From NCBI GenBank assembly GCA_052090825.1, contig JBQDBK010000010.1:1-64000 (forward strand): a stretch of DNA of 64,000 bases, given 5' to 3'. Below, one piece after another: positions 60,429 to 64,000 of the stretch (the first letter of the stretch is position 1; each line of letters begins with the position of its first letter). The notes below the pieces were generated by a model. It was given only the letters and a program-made list of their open reading frames with translations. It had not been told where the DNA came from and did not search any database. Both the position numbers and the translations under genes were made by a program. Source of the stretch: JBQDBK01 sp052090825. Lineage in GTDB: Bacteria; Bacillota; Clostridia; Tissierellales; Peptoniphilaceae.

Positions 60429-61055
60429 TTATAATATTTCTAATGTATTATAAGAACATAAGCCAGATGAAAATAAACTATGGGAAAAAGCATTGTAGTC
60501 TAAATAGGATTTTTCCCTAGTCCAACCATCATATAATTCAATGAATTTTATATTCATATTTCTATATTTAAAAATTTTATATCCTGTTACTGTAACTGTA
60601 TGATCGTGATATTTACCAAAAGCTATATTCATAATAAGAGGTCTGGCCTTATCTATTTCACTCTTTACGGGCTTATAAAAATTTCCTAGATAATGACCTT
60701 TAACCTTAGTTTTAATCCCAAAAAAACTAAAGTAATCCCTTACTATATCATCTATTTTTGTTGGATTAGTACCATATATCTCAGAAAAATTGTATGCTAA
60801 AGCTATATTATAAACCTGCCCAAATATCTCTTGTTCACCTTTAGGCAGTTTAGAAAAATTTTTTGAATAATATTTAATTAATCTTGTTATTGATACAATG
60901 CTACAATTCTTAGTCCTTTTACTGAAATCATTTTGAATAAAATTATCTAAATCTAATGATTTTTCTCCTAATAATACGGCTCCCTTGTAATTTTTATCTA
61001 TATAAGAATATATATAATCAATAGATTCATATTTATCTTTAAATTTTTTTAACAT
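60429..61055 (-). CDS. C39-like cysteine peptidase domain protein
   Basis: 208 aa, cytoplasmic by prediction (no signal peptide). It has a papain-like triad in peptidase C39-like order: Cys in KNCSIVSITRLIKYY (about 53), His in GKYHDHTVTVTGY (about 152) and Asp in IELYDGW (about 175). C39 domains normally process bacteriocin leader peptides as part of an ABC exporter, but this one is free-standing with no exporter nearby. Substrate unknown. It lies 89 bases after the rubrerythrin gene, beyond a terminator. Confidence 0.6.
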   Translation of the reverse strand: MLKKFKDKYESIDYIYSYIDKNYKGAVLLGEKSLDLDNFIQNDFSKRTKNCSIVSITRLIKYYSKNFSKLPKGEQEIFGQVYNIALAYNFSEIYGTNPTKIDDIVRDYFSFFGIKTKVKGHYLGNFYKPVKSEIDKARPLIMNIAFGKYHDHTVTVTGYKIFKYRNMNIKFIELYDGWTREKSYLDYNAFSHSLFSSGLCSYNTLEIL

Positions 61056-61104
61056 TTTTCACCTCTTTAAATTAATACCCACTAATCTTAAAAATATAAA
61101 AATA

Positions 61105-61128
61105 GAAGGCTCCACTAAGGGAGCCTTC
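61105..61128 (-). terminator. Rubrerythrin gene terminator
   Basis: Stem GAAGGCTCC/GGAGCCTTC with a 6-base loop, 16 bases after the stop codon at 61144. Confidence 0.75.
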
Positions 61129-61143
61129 TTCTTACTTAATTTA

Positions 61144-61728
61144 TTAATAAGTTTCTACAAATACTTCAAAGTATCCTCTTGGATGTGCACAAGCCGGACA
61201 TAATTCAGGAGCTTCTTTCCCTTCATGAATATATCCACAGTTGTTACATTTCCATAATACAACTTCTTCTTTTTTAAATAAAGTTTCATTTTCTAAGTTC
61301 TTAGCTAATTTATTAAATCTCTTTTCATGAGCTTCTTCCGCTTCTCCGATTTCTATAAATACTTGAGCTATTTCTTCAAAACCTTCTTCTCTTGCAATTT
61401 CAGCAAATCCAGGATACATTGAAGTCCTCTCTTCATTTTCTCCACCTGCTGCAGATTTTAAATTTGATAAAGTATCAGACAAATGTACTGGGAAAGATGC
61501 TGTAATTTCTATCATTTCATCTAAAAGTTCTGAATTTAAAAACTTATAAACTCTTTTAGCATGAGCCGCTTCATTTTTTGATGTTTCCTCAAATATATTG
61601 GCAATTTGAATATACTTATCTTTTCTTGCCTTGCTAGCAAAATAATTATACCTCATAGCAGCTTGAGATTCTCCTGCAAAAGATTTCATAAGATTTACTG
61701 CTGTTTTTGTTCCTTTTAATGTACCCAT
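61144..61728 (-). CDS. Rubrerythrin
   Basis: 194 aa. Ferritin-like four-helix domain with two ExxH units (SKNEAAHAKR and GEAEEAHEKR) and additional Glu ligands for the di-iron site, then a C-terminal rubredoxin-like knuckle CNNCGY...CPACAHP for an Fe(SCys)4 centre. It reduces hydrogen peroxide in anaerobes. Single-gene unit; no clear PerR box found upstream. Confidence 0.93.
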   Translation of the reverse strand: MGTLKGTKTAVNLMKSFAGESQAAMRYNYFASKARKDKYIQIANIFEETSKNEAAHAKRVYKFLNSELLDEMIEITASFPVHLSDTLSNLKSAAGGENEERTSMYPGFAEIAREEGFEEIAQVFIEIGEAEEAHEKRFNKLAKNLENETLFKKEEVVLWKCNNCGYIHEGKEAPELCPACAHPRGYFEVFVETY

Positions 61729-61809
61729 TTAATTTTTACCCCCTATTATTTAAAATAAATTTATTCAATATTTAATATATACCACTTTACTGTAACTTTA
61801 AACCTATGT

Positions 61810-62535
61810 TTATATGCTTTTCTCTGGTAAGTATTTCCAATATTTCTTAGGCATATTAGATATCATAAGTTTCTTATTTTTCCTTTCTTTTATTCCAACA
61901 CTTTTATAAAATCCTTGCCAAGCTTTTTTAAAAAATACTTCATCTGAACTTTCAACAGAATTTAATTCTTCTACTTCAAATATTTTATAATCTCCATTTA
62001 TAGCCATGCTACATTTATGCCTTTTTACATCATATATAATAAATTTTTCTTTAGGTAGTCTTTTTAAAAAATGTTGTGTTAATGTTTCTAAAATATCATT
62101 ATGTGGTTCTATATTAGCTAGCAAAAATCCATCTTGTATTTCCTTAAATCTTAATAGCCCTTTATAAGTATGGTTCTCTGAATATAAATTCTTTAAAATA
62201 CGCCTAAACTCGACTGCATTCTCATCTGCACTATTCATATACTTTACTCCATAAATAATACCTCTCTTTATATATCTTGCAATTGTATTTTCTTTACTTG
62301 GACTATCTGATAAAAAAGCAAGTCTAATATTGTTCAAATATAAAACAGAAAAATTTTTAAGAAGAAAATTTTTAACCCTTGTAGATTTTTCTAAGTCCGT
62401 TTTACTTATTATTGAATCTTTAAAAAAATCTAATTGATTACTTTCTACTTTTATATTTATATCCTCTATTATATTATAGGCATTAAATATTACAGTCATT
62501 AATCCATCAAAGCTTCCATCATATATATAATTCAT
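61810..62535 (-). CDS. TIGR03915-family putative DNA repair protein
   Basis: 241 aa. NYIYDGSFDGLMTVIFNAY opens the family, with YWKYLPEKSI at the end. Members always accompany the radical SAM protein encoded upstream (5 bases apart) and are thought to act in DNA repair, but no activity is established. The family resembles the DNA-glycosylase-associated DUF4130. The upstream LexA-like boxes support a role in the DNA-damage response. Confidence 0.88.
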   Translation of the reverse strand: MNYIYDGSFDGLMTVIFNAYNIIEDINIKVESNQLDFFKDSIISKTDLEKSTRVKNFLLKNFSVLYLNNIRLAFLSDSPSKENTIARYIKRGIIYGVKYMNSADENAVEFRRILKNLYSENHTYKGLLRFKEIQDGFLLANIEPHNDILETLTQHFLKRLPKEKFIIYDVKRHKCSMAINGDYKIFEVEELNSVESSDEVFFKKAWQGFYKSVGIKERKNKKLMISNMPKKYWKYLPEKSI

Positions 62536-62539
62536 ACTC

Positions 62540-63772
62540 TCACCTGAAAAAACTTAATTGTTCTTTATTATCTGGATCTCCAATACTCATATAATCTCTA
62601 AGAGAATCTTTATTTAAAAAATTAATTCCCCTATAGACTCCTCCTACAGTTATAAAATTTTTAGCTCTTTTTACTGATATTTTTAAAGCTTTTAAGTCAT
62701 CATATCGTAAGGCAGCAAACTTTCTAGCAGATATTATCCTTCTAGCATACTTAGGACCAAAACCGGGCACTTTAAGAAGTTCATTGTAATTAGCTTTATT
62801 AATCTCTATGGGAAACATTTCAATATTATTTATGGCCCAATTTGCTTTAGGATCTATCCGAATGTCAAAATTAGGATTTTCTTCATTTAAAATCTGTCCT
62901 GAATTAAACCCATAAAATCTCATTAAAAAATCAGCCTGATATATTCTATGTTCCCTAATTAAAGGAGATTTCTCTATTCCTTCTGTGAACTTAGATTTTA
63001 TTACTGGAACATAGGATGAATAATAGACTCTTTTCATAGAAAAGTTATTATACAAGGCTTGCGCCCTATTAATTATAGCCAAATCTGTTTCTCTGCTCGC
63101 TCCTACAATCATCTGCGTAGTTTGGCCTGCTGGAACAAATTTATTTGCACTTTTAAACTTCTTCCTATCATTTAAATTCTCTAAAATACTTGTAGATATA
63201 TCGGACATGGGTTTAAATATACTTTCATACGTCTTTTGTGGAGCTAACATCTTTAGAGAATCTCTTGTTGGTAGTTCAATATTTATACTTATCCTATCTA
63301 CTAAATTTCCCAATTTTCTTATTAAACTTTCATCTGCTCCTGGAATTGCCTTCATATGGATATATCCATTGAAATTTTCTTCATATCTTAAGATTCTAGC
63401 CACTTCAATAAGCTTTTCCATAGTATAATCTGGAGTCCTTACAATTCCACTTGATAAAAATAAACCTTCAATATAATTTCTTTTATAAAAATTAATAGTT
63501 AGATCAGCAATTTCTCTTGCTGTAAATTCCGCTCTCTCAGTATCATTTTCAAGCCTATTTATACAGTACTCACAATTATAGATACATTTATTTGTCATTA
63601 ATATTTTTAATAATGATATACACCTTCCATCTTCACTCCAAGAATGGCAAATGCCACTTAAGGAAGCATTTCCTAATCCATTTTTATTTTTTCTATTTGA
63701 GCCACTTGATGAGCAACTAACGTCATATTTAGCAGCATCTGTTAAAATTCTTAATTTCTCTTGTATTTCCAT
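62540..63772 (-). CDS. SplB-like radical SAM DNA-repair protein (TIGR03916)
   Basis: 410 aa. The cluster motif is in NKCIYNCEYCINR (C-x3-C-x2-C). The radical SAM barrel is followed at the C terminus by a helix-hairpin-helix DNA-binding element (LLKVPGFGPKYARRIISARK, about 325-345). The opening KLRILTDAAKYDVSCSSSGSNRK is diagnostic. Assigned as putative DNA modification/repair; chemistry not proven. RBS AGGTGG. Confidence 0.9.
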   Translation of the reverse strand: MEIQEKLRILTDAAKYDVSCSSSGSNRKNKNGLGNASLSGICHSWSEDGRCISLLKILMTNKCIYNCEYCINRLENDTERAEFTAREIADLTINFYKRNYIEGLFLSSGIVRTPDYTMEKLIEVARILRYEENFNGYIHMKAIPGADESLIRKLGNLVDRISINIELPTRDSLKMLAPQKTYESIFKPMSDISTSILENLNDRKKFKSANKFVPAGQTTQMIVGASRETDLAIINRAQALYNNFSMKRVYYSSYVPVIKSKFTEGIEKSPLIREHRIYQADFLMRFYGFNSGQILNEENPNFDIRIDPKANWAINNIEMFPIEINKANYNELLKVPGFGPKYARRIISARKFAALRYDDLKALKISVKRAKNFITVGGVYRGINFLNKDSLRDYMSIGDPDNKEQLSFFR

Positions 63773-63800
63773 ATAACCACCTAATATGATTTTAACATTT

Positions 63801-63826
63801 GAACAAATGTTTGTAAACGTATGTTT
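63801..63826 (-). promoter_or_regulatory. Two adjacent LexA-like boxes
   Basis: GAACAAATGTTT (63801-63812) fits the Firmicute LexA core GAAC-N4-GTTY, and AAACGTATGTTT (63815-63826) is a weaker copy 14 bases on. They lie 29-54 bases before the SplB-like gene. The first sits in a larger palindrome AACATTTG-AA-CAAATGTT (63794-63811). Confidence 0.6.
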
Positions 63827-63887
63827 TTATTTGTCTCTTAATTTTTAAACTTAAATGTTATATAATTACTAATATAGGAGGGATTAT

Positions 63888-64000
63888 ATGAATAATAATG
63901 GCGCTTTATCTAATTTAAAAATACTTGACTTCACAACACTTTTACCAGGACCCTACGCTAGTCTAATGTTAGCAGATATGGGAGCAGATGTTTTAAAGAT
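63888..64000 (+). CDS. Class III CoA-transferase (CaiB/BaiF), partial at window end
   Basis: The first 37 residues are seen: MNNNGALSNLKILDFTTLLPGPYASLMLADMGADVLK. LPGPYAS.MLADMGADV is the family's CoA-binding start (carnitine/bile acid/oxalate CoA-transferase, racemase). RBS AGGAGGG 6 bases before the ATG at 63888. The -10 TATAAT at 63861-63866 gives its own plus-strand promoter. The rest lies outside the window, so the substrate cannot be judged. Confidence 0.85.
   Translation, partial: MNNNGALSNLKILDFTTLLPGPYASLMLADMGADVLK

Noticed and set aside
1..64000. CRISPR arrays, insertion sequences, prophage, rRNA or tRNA genes
   Set aside because: No regularly spaced repeats, transposase or phage genes, or recognisable rRNA or tRNA sequence were found by reading both strands; a tool-based scan could not be run.

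Overview
The window comes from a strictly anaerobic, very AT-rich, low-GC Gram-positive bacterium. The gene set (type 2 isopentenyl-diphosphate isomerase, electron-transfer flavoprotein with an acyl-CoA dehydrogenase, rubrerythrin, SLH-anchored surface protein, T-box and riboswitch leaders, ECF-type vitamin transporters, DtxR, GntR and MarR regulators) best fits the Tissierellia/Peptoniphilaceae (Peptoniphilus-like cocci) or a neighbouring clostridial lineage. That assignment is inference from gene content, not from a marker gene. No rRNA, tRNA, insertion sequence, prophage, plasmid origin or CRISPR array was seen. Almost all genes lie on the minus strand.

Layout. 0-8 kb: a small membrane-anchored protein, a large secreted phosphoesterase with Rib-like repeats and SLH domains, a YibE/F membrane protein, and a Ca2+/Mn2+ P-type ATPase behind a yybP-ykoY-type Mn2+ riboswitch. 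8-11 kb: a biotin-precursor operon (putative S-component-like transporter, bioW, bioF). 11-17 kb: housekeeping genes (serS with a T-box, trxB, fni, yvcK-rapZ-murB). 17-21 kb: an HxlR regulator and an OpuC-type osmolyte ABC transporter. 21-26 kb: an accessory redox/stress group (DUF5996 protein, FMN reductase, YjdI/YjdJ pair, TMEM175 channel, MarR regulator divergent from wrbA, nitroreductase, pirin). 26-29.5 kb: acyl-CoA dehydrogenase-etfB-etfA. 29.6-33 kb: a DnaJ-like protein with clpB. 33-36 kb: an M20 amidohydrolase with a YfcC-family carrier. 36-37.5 kb: an ECF S component plus a radical SAM protein behind a preQ1-I-like leader, a likely queuine/queuosine salvage unit. 37.6-41 kb: CPBP protease, two hypothetical exported proteins, a membrane protein/Xre pair and a decayed gene. 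41-51 kb: a complete N-acetylgalactosamine-type PTS and tagatose-pathway operon that carries its own HPr and Enzyme I. 51-56 kb: a YtrA-type ABC operon, a CNNM/CBS protein, a zinc-ribbon protein and a MaoC protein. 56-60.4 kb: a Mn/Zn/Fe ABC transporter with a DtxR-type regulator, under a promoter bracketed by a Fur-like and a DtxR-like box. 60.4-64 kb: C39-like protein, rubrerythrin, an SplB-like DNA-repair pair behind two LexA-like boxes, and the start of a class III CoA-transferase.

Sequence quality matters here. Three runs of ten Ns interrupt bioF, trxB and an intergenic (TTTTA)n repeat. At least three genes (bioW, the mannose-family EIID gene twice, the DtxR-type regulator) are broken by single-base changes in short homopolymers, and the start of the biotin-locus membrane protein and the end of murB look similarly affected. 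In trxB the two gap edges share a 7-base overlap, and merging them restores the protein exactly. Most broken genes here are therefore probably intact in the living cell.

No wholly new system was found. The most interesting units are the queuosine-salvage leader, the self-contained amino-sugar PTS operon, and the doubly controlled metal-uptake operon with a winged-helix domain fused to its permease.
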